Source: Sanguinoderma infundibulare (Eukaryota > Basidiomycota > Agaricomycetes > Polyporales > Polyporaceae). Taken from it: a stretch of DNA of 64,000 bases. The notes under the pieces were generated by a model. That model did no database searches, was not told the origin of the DNA, and saw nothing but the letters and a program-made list of their open reading frames with translations. The stretch lies in contig JAVLRN010000019.1 of NCBI GenBank assembly GCA_032821775.1, forward strand, positions 1 through 64,000. Direction: 5' to 3'. Shown in pieces: positions 47,116 through 57,611 of the stretch. The position numbers were made by a program, and so were the translations under genes. Position 1 is the stretch's first letter. Each line of letters begins with the position of its first letter.

Positions 47116-48327
47116 GACAAGATTTACAAGAGAAGAAAAGTTGTGGCGTGAAACGCCTCGTTGGACGAGGCTGAGCAGGGTAGCGATTTTGAGAATCTAT
47201 ATTCCAGAAAGAGGAGGAGTAGGGGAGAAGAAAATGAGGTGGATGAGGGGGAGCAGGGAGCAGGGAGGGAGGAGGACAAGTCGTTGCACCGGCGCCTCCA
47301 AACTTTTCAAGGGTCGTGGCTCCAGAAAAGGCAAACCTCTCCTCTTACTGAACCACAGCCTCTTCCCTGACGATACCCTCCTTCTTCGTCCTGAATGCTC
47401 CATAATACACCAAATCATTTCTGCAAGGCGTTTGGGGAGCTTGTAGAGAGTTTCGCATCGAGGCTTCGAGTCATTGGCGATTTCAACGCATTGGCCCTGC
47501 AGGCCTTGTCTCGCCGTGGAGTCACTCATCAGATCCCCAATTCCATATACGAATGGACCATTAGCTTCGCTCACGTTGTCCATTCACCCGTTCCCTCTTT
47601 GCTCGTGTTGTGGATGTATGACGATCAACCAACAGTCGCATGCAAGCCGAGCGCCGCCGGGCGCATCATGATCGGCGCACCCCCATCTCCTGCGCCGTAG
47701 CCACGCGCACGATCGCGAGTGCACCGATGGTTTCGGTCATCAGAAAGGTAGAGTGACTCGACCGACAAATTCGGCGAGCACCCTCCGGCGAGTGGTTATT
47801 TCGTATCGTTGCGATCTTACGCTTTGCAGAACATCGTTCGGTGCCGAGCGCGCAGCCGTGCCGCAAACGCTCGAAAGCGCTTCAACTGCAAACGGACATC
47901 ACATCCAAGGCACCCATCCGTCAAACACGCCCGTCGAAGCGTAAAAAGCCTCTTTCCTGACACATATGCCTGTTGTCCATCAGCGCGGCCGCCGTTCCCC
48001 GACTTCCATCGGACGTTGTTGTATGCGGACCGAGACCTTGGCGGTGCCGTTCCCCATGCCGCCCTTCTCGCCGTACCTTGTTCGCCCATCCAGAGTCAGT
48101 GACTCTCGGTTTCTGACGAGCCTACGGTACGTAACTTCTCCCAGAGCGAGTCATCTTGTTCGGTACGGTAAGTGTCACCGTGTGTGAACACTTTCACCCG
48201 GTGCAGGTCGACCGTATAAAAGGGCGTGCCAAAGGAATACGTTCCCCACCGCTCTCATTCACCAGAGTTCGCGGCAACTTCCCCTCCTTTTCTCCCTCTC
48301 CTCACTTTGTCTCTCTTCACATCGAAC
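47116..48327. other. Intergenic, no gene recognised
   Basis: About 1.2 kb with divergent genes on either side (DUS1 minus, LysM plus). Only unsupported frames; the right end is the LysM promoter. Confidence 0.5.
48215..48221 (+). promoter_or_regulatory. TATA box of LysM gene 1
   Basis: TATAAAA 107 bp upstream of the ATG at 48328, followed by a pyrimidine-rich leader (CTCATTCACC...CCTCCTTTTCTCCC). A strong TATA box suits a regulated, highly expressed secreted protein. Confidence 0.7.
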
Positions 48328-49018
48328 ATGTTCGCCCGCTCCGCCCTCGCCGTCGTTGTCGTCGCTGCCGTTTGCGGCCGTGAGTCCATATATCCTGGTC
48401 GTTCTATGTCGTATAAGTCGACTCAACAACGTCTTCTCAGTGGTGAACGCGCAGGTCCCCAACTGCTCCCGCAACTACACCGTCGTCCTCGGGGACACCT
48501 GTGACGGCATCTCCGCCAAGGAGAACGTTTCCACGTTCGTCTCGACCTTACCCTCTCATCTTCCTCCATCCTTTGTGCTCACCCGCTGTCTGGACAGTTA
48601 CCAGCTCGCGACGGTGAACAGCGCAACGATCGATGCGGCCTGCGACAACTTGGCCGTCGGCGAGGTACGCTGTCCTTGAGGCTGGCATGAATCATCATCG
48701 AAGTCGTCGTTGCTCACGCTTTCTTCTACAGCCGCTGTGCCTCGGGATCACAGGCCAGGACTGCCAGGTGACGCACGTCATCGCCTCTGGGGACACTTGC
48801 GTGAGCGTCGCGAACGCTGCCGGGACGACGTTCGACATCCTCCTCGCGAACAACCCCAACGTCAACAGCGTCTGCTCGAACATCTACCCTGGCGAGGTAC
48901 GGTTGACGTTGCTCTCGAAGCCAAAAGTTGTACTTGTCTGAGCGTTTTTTTTGACTTTGCCTAGGTGCTCTGTACGGCGGATGACGTTATCGTCGTCAAC
49001 TCTACTTCGACCGCTTGA
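48328..49018 (+). CDS. Secreted LysM-domain protein 1
   Basis: Signal peptide MFARSALAVVVVAAVCGLVNA, then two LysM modules: CSRNYTVVLGDTCDGISAKE plus YQLATVNSATIDAACDNLAVGE, and CQVTHVIASGDTCVSVANAAG plus FDILLANNPNVNSVCSNIYPGE, ending VLCTADDVIV. Four introns of about 55-65 bp lie at equivalent places in both modules. LysM domains bind chitin oligomers. In plant- and mycoparasitic fungi such proteins can shield hyphae or sequester chitin fragments; the role here is inferred only from the domain. The Cys pattern (two pairs per module) fits fungal secreted LysM proteins. A second copy lies 880 bp downstream. Confidence 0.92.
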
Positions 49019-49529
49019 GATCGCATGGGACCGGGAGCATGTAGCTTATACCCCAATGCTGTACTTTCCCTGCGAGTGGGGCTCATCGGACGGTGACAGA
49101 TGGTATTAGCAAAGGGTCATGGATGGAAAACATGTGTCCGAATCCGAAGTCGATCCACGCATCGCGACCGCCATCGAAATAGTAAACGCACGCGTACTGG
49201 CCCACGCACAGGCCTCCCGGATCTTTGAATCGACATGATGAGTCACGGTTGAAAGGCACTTCCTGTCAGTGTCCTTATCGCCCTCTGGATGTGTCCGTTA
49301 AGATCAACCTACAACCAGCTACATTGATCGGCGAGCGCGTCCCACTAGCGTTCACGTTTCCTGTGTCTTCGGCGGTAGCCACGAGCATCCCCTGGACCTA
49401 TGGGGTTTGGCTATGGAAAGACTATTTGTTCAGTATGCGACTCTTCGACAGACGGGCTTGCCACTATTATTGGGGAGTGAGCAGCGGCCGACACCCTTCG
49501 ACAAACGTGCATGCGAGGGACTTCCATCT

Positions 49530-49675
49530 GAACACGAACCTTTTGCCTAAGGCGCCGATCCGTCAAATATATGCGCACGGAGGAACTTCATTTCTAGCAT
49601 TGACAACGAACATTCAGGGTTCCTCGATCATCAGCGGGCCCATAAGCGCATCGCCCAGGTTGCACACCGTAGCAC
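49530..49675 (+). repeat. Inverted-repeat arm, left
   Basis: Shares with the reverse complement of 53888-54030 the strings AAGGCGCCGATCCGTCAAATA and GTTCAGGGTTCCTCGATCATC, followed by AGCGGGCCCATAAGC. Overall similarity over about 140 bp looks like 80-90%. It lies just upstream of LysM gene 2. Confidence 0.85.
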
Positions 49676-49896
49676 CCTCCTTCTCAGCAGTGCTCCTTCC
49701 CAAACCGCCGTCGTCCCCATGGACGCCGGAACCCTGGTATACATGCACTACGTAACTTCGTTCACTCAACAAGATGCCGACGCACCATTTAGAAGGTGCC
49801 CACCGAGTTTTCAGACGGTTATAAGCCGTATGATTCTCACCGTACATCCTCCGAGTCCCCCCTCCCTCTCACTATCATCGCTTCGTCAAGTTCGAC

Positions 49897-50585
49897 ATGC
49901 TCTCCCTCTCAGTCACGGTCTTCGCAGCCGTCGTGCTCGCTGCTATTTGTCAGTGGTCCCTTCACCCACTGCATGCGTTTTCCCAACTTGAACTTGACTG
50001 TTTTCGGCCCGTAGCCGCGAACGCGCAATCCCCCCAGACCTGCGCCCGGAACTACACAGTCGCCGCCGGCGACACCTGCGATAGCATCTGCGCCAAGAAC
50101 AACGTCTCCACGTCCGTGCATCTTCCCCATCCTCTCCCTCGTTCCTTCCGTTCCTAATCGTCGACGGCGTGTGTTGCATGTCAGCTTCCAGCTTTTGTCC
50201 GTCAACAAGGGCACCATCAACGCAGACTGCACAGACCTACTGGTCGGGGAGGTGCGTCGGCGCCTCTCAGTCCTGGAAACCATTCGAATCTGTGGGCCTG
50301 ACACTCACGACTCTTGCCATGTGTCAGGCGCTGTGTCTCGGCATTACCGGCCAGGACTGCGAGGTCACCCACGTCGTCGTCGCGGGGGATACCTGCCTGA
50401 GCATCGCAAAGGCCGCTCAGACGACCGTTGATATCCTCGAGGCGAACAACCCCAACGTGAACAGCGCTTGCTCGAACATCCGCTTGGGAGAGGTACGCCC
50501 CGTCCGATCCACTGCTCCGGGAAATGTTTCTCTCATCTTCATCGGTTCGCAGGTGCTGTGTACGGCGGGCAATGTGATCGTGTGA
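49897..50585 (+). CDS. Secreted LysM-domain protein 2
   Basis: Same layout as LysM gene 1: signal peptide MLSLSVTVFAAVVLAAIS with NAQ at the likely cleavage site, modules CARNYTVAAGDTCDSICAKN plus FQLLSVNKGTINADCTDLLVGE, and CEVTHVVVAGDTCLSIAKAA plus VDILEANNPNVNSACSNIRLGE, ending VLCTAGNVIV at 50583-50585. The protein stops seven codons earlier than copy 1 (which adds VNSTSTA). Introns are conserved; the first uses donor GTCAGT. Tandem duplicate of copy 1, diverged mostly at non-core positions. Confidence 0.92.
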
Positions 50586-50949
50586 GGTAAACTCTAAGTT
50601 GACCGCTTGAGACTCCCGGGAGAACGCGAAGCACATGTCCTGTAATAAGATGATACGACACGAGTCTGCTCAGCTGTTGTAGAGGCGCGATCGCTCACCG
50701 AATATCTGCCACACACCACCCACATCTCCACACCTTGAGCCCGCGCCGTCCTGTAGGCATAACCAAGCGGCGCCTTGGTCGCGCTTGAGTACCGAAGGTG
50801 CGGCCTCCAGAACGTCGGATAGACATTCCTGAGTCGTTGCGGGTCTCGACATTGAGCACCCTGCCGATCCGTGTCGGGGCGGGTTGACGAATGTTTCATT
50901 GCACCCAATGATGACACTTCTCGATATGATGCCCTGTCGCATTCAATCA

Positions 50950-51541
50950 CTAGGCCTTCGCCACCGGAGGTTCAGAGGACCCGGGAGGGTGTTGAGATGA
51001 AAAAGCTGCGCAAGACTCACAGCGGGAGATGTCCGTCCCACAGAGCACAGGGCCTCTATTCGGATCAGGTTTGCAAGTCCGCCTATGTAGGCAACAGCCT
51101 GTAGGACCGCAGAGTGGCTTGTCCTCCCGGCGGGGCTGCTAAAACTAGCCAACTTGAACGTCGGTATTGAAGACTGAACAAGCTGAATTAAATCAACGAC
51201 GACCACGAGGAGAATTCGTTCGGACCTCGCTTGAGCGGATGGGACTTGAAGGAGCGGAGAGAAAAGGAGGGTGACGTACGAATGCAATGTCTCTTTGATG
51301 ATGCGCGAATGTCCTTCGATAGCAGGTCCAGATACGCATTCCATTTGTCTCCCACTTCCTTCAAGAATGAAAATATTCTGACTCTGAGGATGGTCCACTA
51401 AGAGCACGACTCAGCACAGTTTACAAAGGTTGACGAGGAACTCCTCACCCTCGATGTCCGAGTCCAAGCCGTTGGCCGCCTAGCGTGTCGCTGGCGCGCG
51501 CGTGAGACAGGCGGGTCCTCCCGGGCCGGCGCCGTTCAGCG
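50950..51541 (-). CDS. Unrecognised small protein gene (candidate)
   Basis: A spliced minus-strand reading gives a segment EVGDKWNAYLDLLSKDIRAS, then after an intron (GTACGTCACC, acceptor CGCTCAAG) SERILLVVVVDLIQLVQSSI, and AVAYIGGLANLIRIEALCSV, ending after an intron with GCC TAG at 50950-50952. Two hydrophobic helices are visible. The 5' exon is uncertain: ATG near 51541 would open MSTAERRRPGRTRLSHARA. I do not recognise the family; the intron phases joining these exons are the main support. Confidence 0.4.
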
Positions 51542-51879
51542 GTGCTCATCGCCGCATCGCCCGCCGTCCGACTTGGAGACTGTCGTGCACGACTCGGATG
51601 CACTCTACTATTCAGGACATCCAATTGCGACTTGTCCGTCTATGCGTTCAATGGTGAGTCCAACGTCTTTTCCCTCAACCACAATCACAATCATGACATC
51701 GCGCAACTCCTCCGCGCCATTCAACAGCGTGCCGTAACTAATACTTGCAACAGTTGGTTTCCTGTAGGCATACCGCCATGTGAGATTAGGTAGTATTGTT
51801 GCCTAGTACACCAAGGTTCAGTCCTCGAGTTTAATCTCTTGACGAAACACGCGTTTTACGTACGTCCTCAAGCTCCACC

Positions 51880-51885
51880 TATAAA
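51880..51885 (+). promoter_or_regulatory. TATA box
   Basis: TATAAA 59 bp upstream of the ATG at 51944, at a plausible distance for the small gene that follows. Confidence 0.6.
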
Positions 51886-51943
51886 GCAACCCACCCTCCC
51901 CAGTCTTCCCTAGCAATCTCATCCGCCTCGGCAATAACTTGCA

Positions 51944-52492
51944 ATGCCAGCTATACCTGCAGATATTCTATTTCACTCCACATCTTCTCTACGCGACCCT
52001 CGCTGTCTATTGGTCAGAGCGGCGGACCTCCTAGCGCAGCGCTGGCCAGACCACCTCCTCGAGCTGGTCGTGCGCTTTCTTCCTAGCAGAGGCCTGGAAA
52101 TGGACATCATCTCGGGCATGGTCAGAGGTGCGAACGACCTCCATTCATACAATATAATGCTCACATTGTTCTGGCCTTGTTCACTTTCTTGCAGGGCTTG
52201 CACACCACGTCGCCAATGCTGGCATTCCTGGTCCTCCACCTCCTGGTCCACACTCTGCCATAGCAGCGTCGCTGTCGTACGCAGACGTCCTCTCAGCACT
52301 CACCTTTCTCGCCTTCCATCTCATCCTCGTCGTCGTGCTCGTTCGCCTTGACCCTGAGGGGTGTAGATCCATGGAGGTATTTGACTTATTATCCAATTCC
52401 AAACTTCACCTGTGCTAACGAACTTGGATGACTATTAGGAAATCGGAAGCAGAGTCTGGAGCCATGGGGGTGGACTGTCCCTGCAACTATGA
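51944..52492 (+). CDS. Small single-membrane-span protein, unknown
   Basis: Exons 51944 to about 52128, 52196-52371 and about 52440-52492 join in frame. The sequence starts MPAIPADILFHSTSSLRDPR, includes LAQRWPDHLLELVVRFLPSR, a Pro-rich segment AGIPGPPPPGPHSAIAASL and one clear membrane span ALTFLAFHLILVVVLVRL, and ends RVWSHGGGLSLQL. The total is about 140 residues. The splice sites (GTGCGAAC/TTGCAG and GTATTTG/ATTAG) are ordinary. No family recognised. It sits between the unknown minus gene and ISG12-like member 3. Confidence 0.6.
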
Positions 52493-52801
52493 CTCATTGA
52501 ATCATCGTCTCCCCACGTCTTTTCCCCCACGCCATGATTTCTTGTGTAAATGCTTGCGAGTCGTTGACCGTCATGCATGACGGATGGCGAATGAATTAAT
52601 GACCATCGAGCTTCGTTCCGCCAAAGGAAGGTGAGAAGCCGAGTACATATTGAATTCTATGACGCACGGCCGCCTGACGAGGAACCACTGCCTCGAGGTC
52701 TTCCGGCGCCGTTCGAGCTCGTTGTCCTCGTGTCCCTCTTCTCCCCGTCCACACTCACCCGCATTCTCGCTCTCTCGCTCTCCCTCCAAAGACGTTCCAC
52801 C

Positions 52802-53701
52802 ATGCCTGTTATCCCAGACAATCTGCTCTCTCTAGGCCCATCTCTCATACACGGACCGATCCAATCGACGTTCGAGATTCTCTCGCTCCCCGCTATCGAT
52901 ATTCCGGAGATCCGTAAGTCATTCCCCTCGTCTGCATACTTGGATGGCGACGCTCACGTTCGGGTCCCCGAGATCATAGCCCCATTGGACATCCCCTCGA
53001 TTGAGGTCTCCTCGCTCACTGCTATCAATATTGCGGAGATGCGTAAGTCATTCCCCTCGTCTGGGTACATGGATGAGGGCACTCACGTTTAGGATTCCAG
53101 CCTCTCTCCCAAGCGGCGACTCGGTCATAGATTTCTTCCGCACGTTGTATCTCGGTGCGCCGGTGTCATTCTACAGTGCTCAAGCTTGACCTCACGATCC
53201 TGATCATACCGCACCGCACCGCAACGTGATCGATCCCGACACGAAACGCAGCCATCGCCGAGTTCTTCGTCAATGCCGCCGCCAGTGTCGGCCAATTTAT
53301 CAAGGAGCACCCCCAGGCATTCACCATCGCCGGCATCGTCGAGTTCTTCGTGGATGCCGCCGCAAGTGTCGGCCAATTCATCAAGGAGCACCCCCAGGAA
53401 TTCACCATCGCCGGCATCGTCCTTCTCGTCATCATCGCAGTTGTCCTCCTACCCTGGCTCATCTACGGTCCTCTGTATTTGATCGGGTTCACCGTGAGTG
53501 GTGTCGCAGCAGGTGAGTTCTTGACTACATCCAGCCGCGCGCTCGCTCCGAATGTGTTCTCAACCTGTTCTAGGTTCAATTGCAGCCTGCCTACAGAGTA
53601 TCGTGTATGGACCATTTACCACCGGGGTCTTCTCTTTCCTCCAGTCGTTCGCAGTGACCATTGGTCGGATCGCGCTTCTCCCGTTTACTGCATGCCTTTG
53701 A
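52802..53701 (+). CDS. ISG12/IFI6-like small membrane protein (member 3)
   Basis: Exons 52802-53042, 53252-53512 and 53574-53701 (630 nt, 209 residues). The start is MPVIPDNLLSLGPSLIHGPI. The N-terminal exon has a duplicated segment (see findings). Exon 2 carries two 27-residue repeats of FFV(N/D)AAASVGQFIKEHPQ(A/E)FTIAG, then IVLLVIIAVVLLPWLIYG and FTVSGVAAG. Exon 3 continues SIAACLQSIVYGPFTTGVFS and ends LPFTACL. The GVAAG/S intron is at the same position and phase as in the members at 22358 and 23745. Unlike those, it has no Cys-rich tail. Function unknown; membrane protein by hydrophobicity. Confidence 0.82.
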
Positions 53702-53887
53702 TCGAACGAGAGGGCAATGCGGCATCTCGTAAAATTGTTTCGCTCCATAGATGTAGATCGCTACACCCATTCGTCATTGTATTTTTGGTATGACCCATCG
53801 AAGGCAACCTGTATGAGTCCAGAGTTCGCCCAAGATCATCTACACAAGCATCACGACACGTCCTAGACAGCCATGGCGGTTCGGGAA

Positions 53888-54030
53888 ACTGTGTGCAACC
53901 CGGGTGGTGAGCTTATGGGCCCGCTGATGATCGAGGAACCCTGAACGTACGTTGTCAATGCTACAAGTCGAACTTCCTCCTTACGCAAATATTTGACGGA
54001 TCGGCGCCTTGCAATTGCGCGGGACGTCGC
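53888..54030 (-). repeat. Inverted-repeat arm, right
   Basis: Reverse complement of 49530-49675 (shared GAGGAACCCTGAACGTACGTT and GGATCGGCGCCTTGC on this strand). The arms enclose about 4.2 kb with LysM gene 2, two small unknown genes and ISG12-like member 3. Confidence 0.85.
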
Positions 54031-54277
54031 GTTCAGATGCCTGTCATCACCGACCGCGAACGATTGCCTCTTTGATTCGGAGTTGCCGCTTCCTGATACA
54101 CTACACCGCACCTGGTTCGTCATGCATCGCGCCGTGCACGGCGCGCCCACCCAGTCCGTCTCACGATTCACCACCCGCTCCGCGTGCCCATCATCAGGAG
54201 CGGTATAAGTAGCGCACCTGCTGGCACACAGTATACAAGAACCCCCACCACCTGGAACCAGCAACGCCACGCCAGCA

Positions 54278-55574
54278 TCACTCCGACAAATCCTCCGTCG
54301 CAGTTCCCTCGTCCTCCGATCTAGGGACAGGGCCCCTCGCCCACCGCCGCTCCTGCTTCCTAACCACCGCGCAGCCTGCGACGTCGTCCCCCACGATGCG
54401 CCACCACTTGTTCATCGCGTCCACCTCCCCCACGCTCTCGAATCCCGCCGCGCGGATCTCGAACAGCCGAGATGAGTCGGAACGGACCGACGGCGAGACG
54501 ACCTAGAGGCGCGGGAACCACGCCGACAGCACCGACGCCGTCCTTTCGATCTGCACGTCGTAGATCCACGCGCGGCCGACGTTGAGGTACCCTCATGCCG
54601 TCGGTGACTTTGGTGCCAACATGGGCAGTGCCAGGGCTAACGTCCGAGTCCGATGATGACAGCTGGACAAAGCACGTCGGCCGCATAGAGAGAGGAAGGG
54701 AGCAATCTCCAGCTTGAAATCGCGCATTTGGGGACATTGATGGGAAAGATGTGCAAGGATGTCGAGGACGACGACGTCCTTCTGTGGGCTGCCTGGACCA
54801 GGGTCGCACAACACGTAATCGTGAACGCTGTGGAGCGCAAGGTTGAACTTGAGCTTGAGCAGGGAGGGACCGAGAAAGAGGTGTATCGGGTCCGCAAAGA
54901 GCTTGCTGCGGTCCGAGAAATCGCGAGATATATATACGAAAGTGCGACAGGTGAGGGAGGCAGACCACGTCATGTTTCCGGAAAGCATCCCATATCGAAG
55001 GCGATAATATCGCTTTTCGAGAGAGGTAGAACTTGGGATCGACCTCCTTGATTAAGGGTGCATAGACGCGAAATCTATCAAAGTCAGCAGGGACAAGGTC
55101 GCGGGTCAATGTCTGTGAATGAGGCCGAAATCACCTGTCCATTCGATCATGACTGGGGCAGTTACTCACATAAGCGCGCTCCTTCAGAAAAAGTGATCCC
55201 GGGATGCCCAGCCCCGCATCTTTGTAGGTCCACGCGTCGGCAGGTAGGGTGTAGATGAGCGGGGCGAAAGACGGAAGGGTACACCAGATCCTCTGCACAG
55301 CAGGTCGTGATAGGGTCTTATTTGACCTCGCTAAACATTTGAGCTCCTTTCCATCACAGAAGAGACATGTAGGGGTAGGATGTCCGGGGGGAGGGGGCAG
55401 ATGTTGGACGCCATCGTCGTGGTCGAGGTCAAACCCGGGAAACGCAGCGGTGCCCCTGGACTCGGACCTGTAACACTGCGCGCATATCTTATCTCCAGTC
55501 GTCCACCGCCCAGCCAGTCGACTCTGGAGGACAACGAACATCTCCTTCGCGATCAACCCCAACGTATAAGTCAA
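54278..55574 (-). pseudogene. F-box/LRR-like gene (basidiomycete type), broken
   Basis: Reads on the minus strand: TLSRPAVQRIWCTLPSFAPL, IYTLPADAWTYKD, LVPADFDRFRVYAPLIKEVD, SKLFADPIHLFLGPSLLKLK and QCPQMRDFKLEIAPFL. A last block contains LNVGRAWIYDVQIERTASVL and AWFPRL, then a TAG at 54503-54505, after which the frame continues clearly coding (VVSPSVRSDSSRLFEIRAAG, MNKWWRIVGDDVAGCAVVRK) to a TGA at 54278-54280. The pattern (short F-box-like start, 'APLIYTLP' hinge, LRR-like strands) is common in Agaricomycetes. Splicing in the middle is unclear, so further lesions may exist. Confidence 0.65.
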
Positions 55575-55857
55575 TGACTGCTCGAACCGCTAGTTAAGGA
55601 GGACCGTCCCATCAGACCCAAGGAAATCCCAGGCCAACATATTTACTTGAAACGTTTTCGCCGTGTTTGCCGTTGCTGGCAGGTGTTTGTCGCCCACACC
55701 GGACGAAGTGATTGTGCCAGGGAGCTCTCGTACCCTGGAGCCTGACCGGGACCGCCCGAGTATGCTGACAGAGAACACGCAGAAGTCACTCTACAACGTC
55801 CAAGTTGGTACATAACATGCTCCTACGACACAGCTCTCTTGTGAAAATCGTCACGAG

Positions 55858-57047
55858 TCACGACGCAACGACCACCTTCTCGATCCTCACCCGATGCCTG
55901 CCACACGCCTCCTGCACCGCCCCCCACCACAGCGGCTCGTCGATCCCCGTGCGCAGCGTGACCGAGCATCCCCGCGCCTCCGCATCCGCGAACAGCCCGC
56001 CATTGAGCGCATTCCCGATCCCAAACGCCGCCAGCCCGGAGCCGCCGAGCGTTCCCCGGGCCAAGGCTGGTAGCCCGGCACGGTGTGCACCTCGAGCGTC
56101 AGCGACGTGAGCGAAGCCGGGATCCCCAGCTTCGTGAGGTACTCGGCGAACGCCAGCGTCAGCGCGCGCAGGTTCGGGAACGTCGTCGCGAGGTCTTGGC
56201 CAAGCGGCCGGCCGTCCTCCCTCCGAGCCAGAGGGTTCGCGAGCGCCAGAGAGGTGACCGGCCGCAGCACAGTCGCCGCCGTTCCTGTCTTCTGCTCCGG
56301 TCGCAGACAGAGGGACGTCCGCGTAGTCCAGGGCGATGGACCGAAGGGACGGGAACGACACGAAGATTCTGAACAGCCGGAGCTGCAGATCCCTCGCGAG
56401 CACACGTCCCTCCACAGCGGTGGACAGAGACGGAACGGCAGTCGCTGACGAGCCTGGTCACGAACCCGATCTCTTTTTCCTGGTCATGAACGCCAACGGC
56501 GCGATAGTCGTTTCCATTCTCACCGTCGTCGTCGTCGTCGGTGTCGCGGGGCCAGATCGAGGGAGAGCAGGCCTGACCGAAAGAATGCAAGCACCCTTTT
56601 TCACGCGACCCGTAGTGCCGCAAGTCCAGGTGAACATGCGAATAGCGCCGGGCGGAGACATCGCTAGGTAAAGCCGCACGGCCCACCAGGTCAACGTCGC
56701 TCCTGGAGTCGGAGGCTTTGTCCTCGAACCGCGCAGCGTCCGCCGCCATCTTCCTGTACAACTCCACGTCCAGCGGATCCCCGACGACGAACACGAAAAG
56801 CATCCGGCGCGCGGCGAGCTCGTGGAACATGGGATGGACGCGCTCCAGGCTCGAGTACAGCTTCCAGCGCTGGGCAGGCTCGGACGCGGTCGTCCACGCT
56901 TCCCGAAGGATCATCTCGACGATCTCTACGGGCCATGTTCTGTCCCAGCCGGGACGAAGTCCGTACCTGTACCCTGTGGCCAACATGAATGACGCTGAGG
57001 ACGCCGAGCAACAGCAACATTGGTTTTGGCGTACCTTGGACGACCAT
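55858..57047 (-). pseudogene. F-box/LRR-like gene, frameshifted
   Basis: Start at ATG 57045-57047 with a short intron gives MVVQGYRYGLRPGWDRTWPV, then EIVEMILREAWTTASEPAQR, KLYSSLERVHPMFHELAARR and DPLDVELYRKMAADAARF, an F-box-like N-terminus. Downstream, LFRIFVSFPSLRSIALDYAD lies in a second frame, ATTFPNLRALTLAFAEYLTK and SLTSLTLEVHTVPGYQPWP in a third, and LAAFGIGNALNGGLFADAEA to the end KVVVAS in the second again. At least two compensating indels are therefore needed in one exon. Either it is a pseudogene or the assembly has base errors here. Confidence 0.6.
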
Positions 57048-57611
57048 GGGTGATGGATGGAGCGAGTGGAGCGAGCGCACTTGGATATATACTCACCTCT
57101 GAGACAACGCACTTTGTTCACCAGTGCAATCGAGCTGAGTAGTCATACAAAGCGACAAACGCACCTTTACCACACATCTGGGCGGCCGCCAGCACGATCT
57201 CCAGCCGTTCTTTACAATCCGAAATTGTCATTCGCGCGATAACACGACTACTAGAGCTAGCGTAAAAACCGAAACGAAAGGGTCCATGTCCATGCGCGAG
57301 CGACAGCAATACACGACGGTGTGCTTCGGGTTTGGGGGTGCTAAGTACTTAGTCCAGCATAATCCTCGCCGTCCTACCAGATCAGGGTCGTTACGACAAC
57401 CATCGCGTCATTCTCCGGCTCCCGAGCCAGCGCGAGCACCGCACATATACAGATATCGCAAAAGGAGCGTCTATTCCCATAAGGAGTGTGGTATCGATAT
57501 CGTTGTATGTGCTACGTCTGCCGCGCGCTGCTGTCCCGGTCCCAAGAAGCTGATGTCGCGGGTGAGCACCATCCAACGAGAGCAAGGCACAAACGACCAC
57601 CCACCATCCCC

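Noticed and set aside
13461..57047. A ubiquitin gene cluster (two USPs, Dsk2, F-box-like genes)
   Set aside because: The genes are spread over 43 kb among unrelated genes and are conserved single-copy functions; co-location looks like chance.
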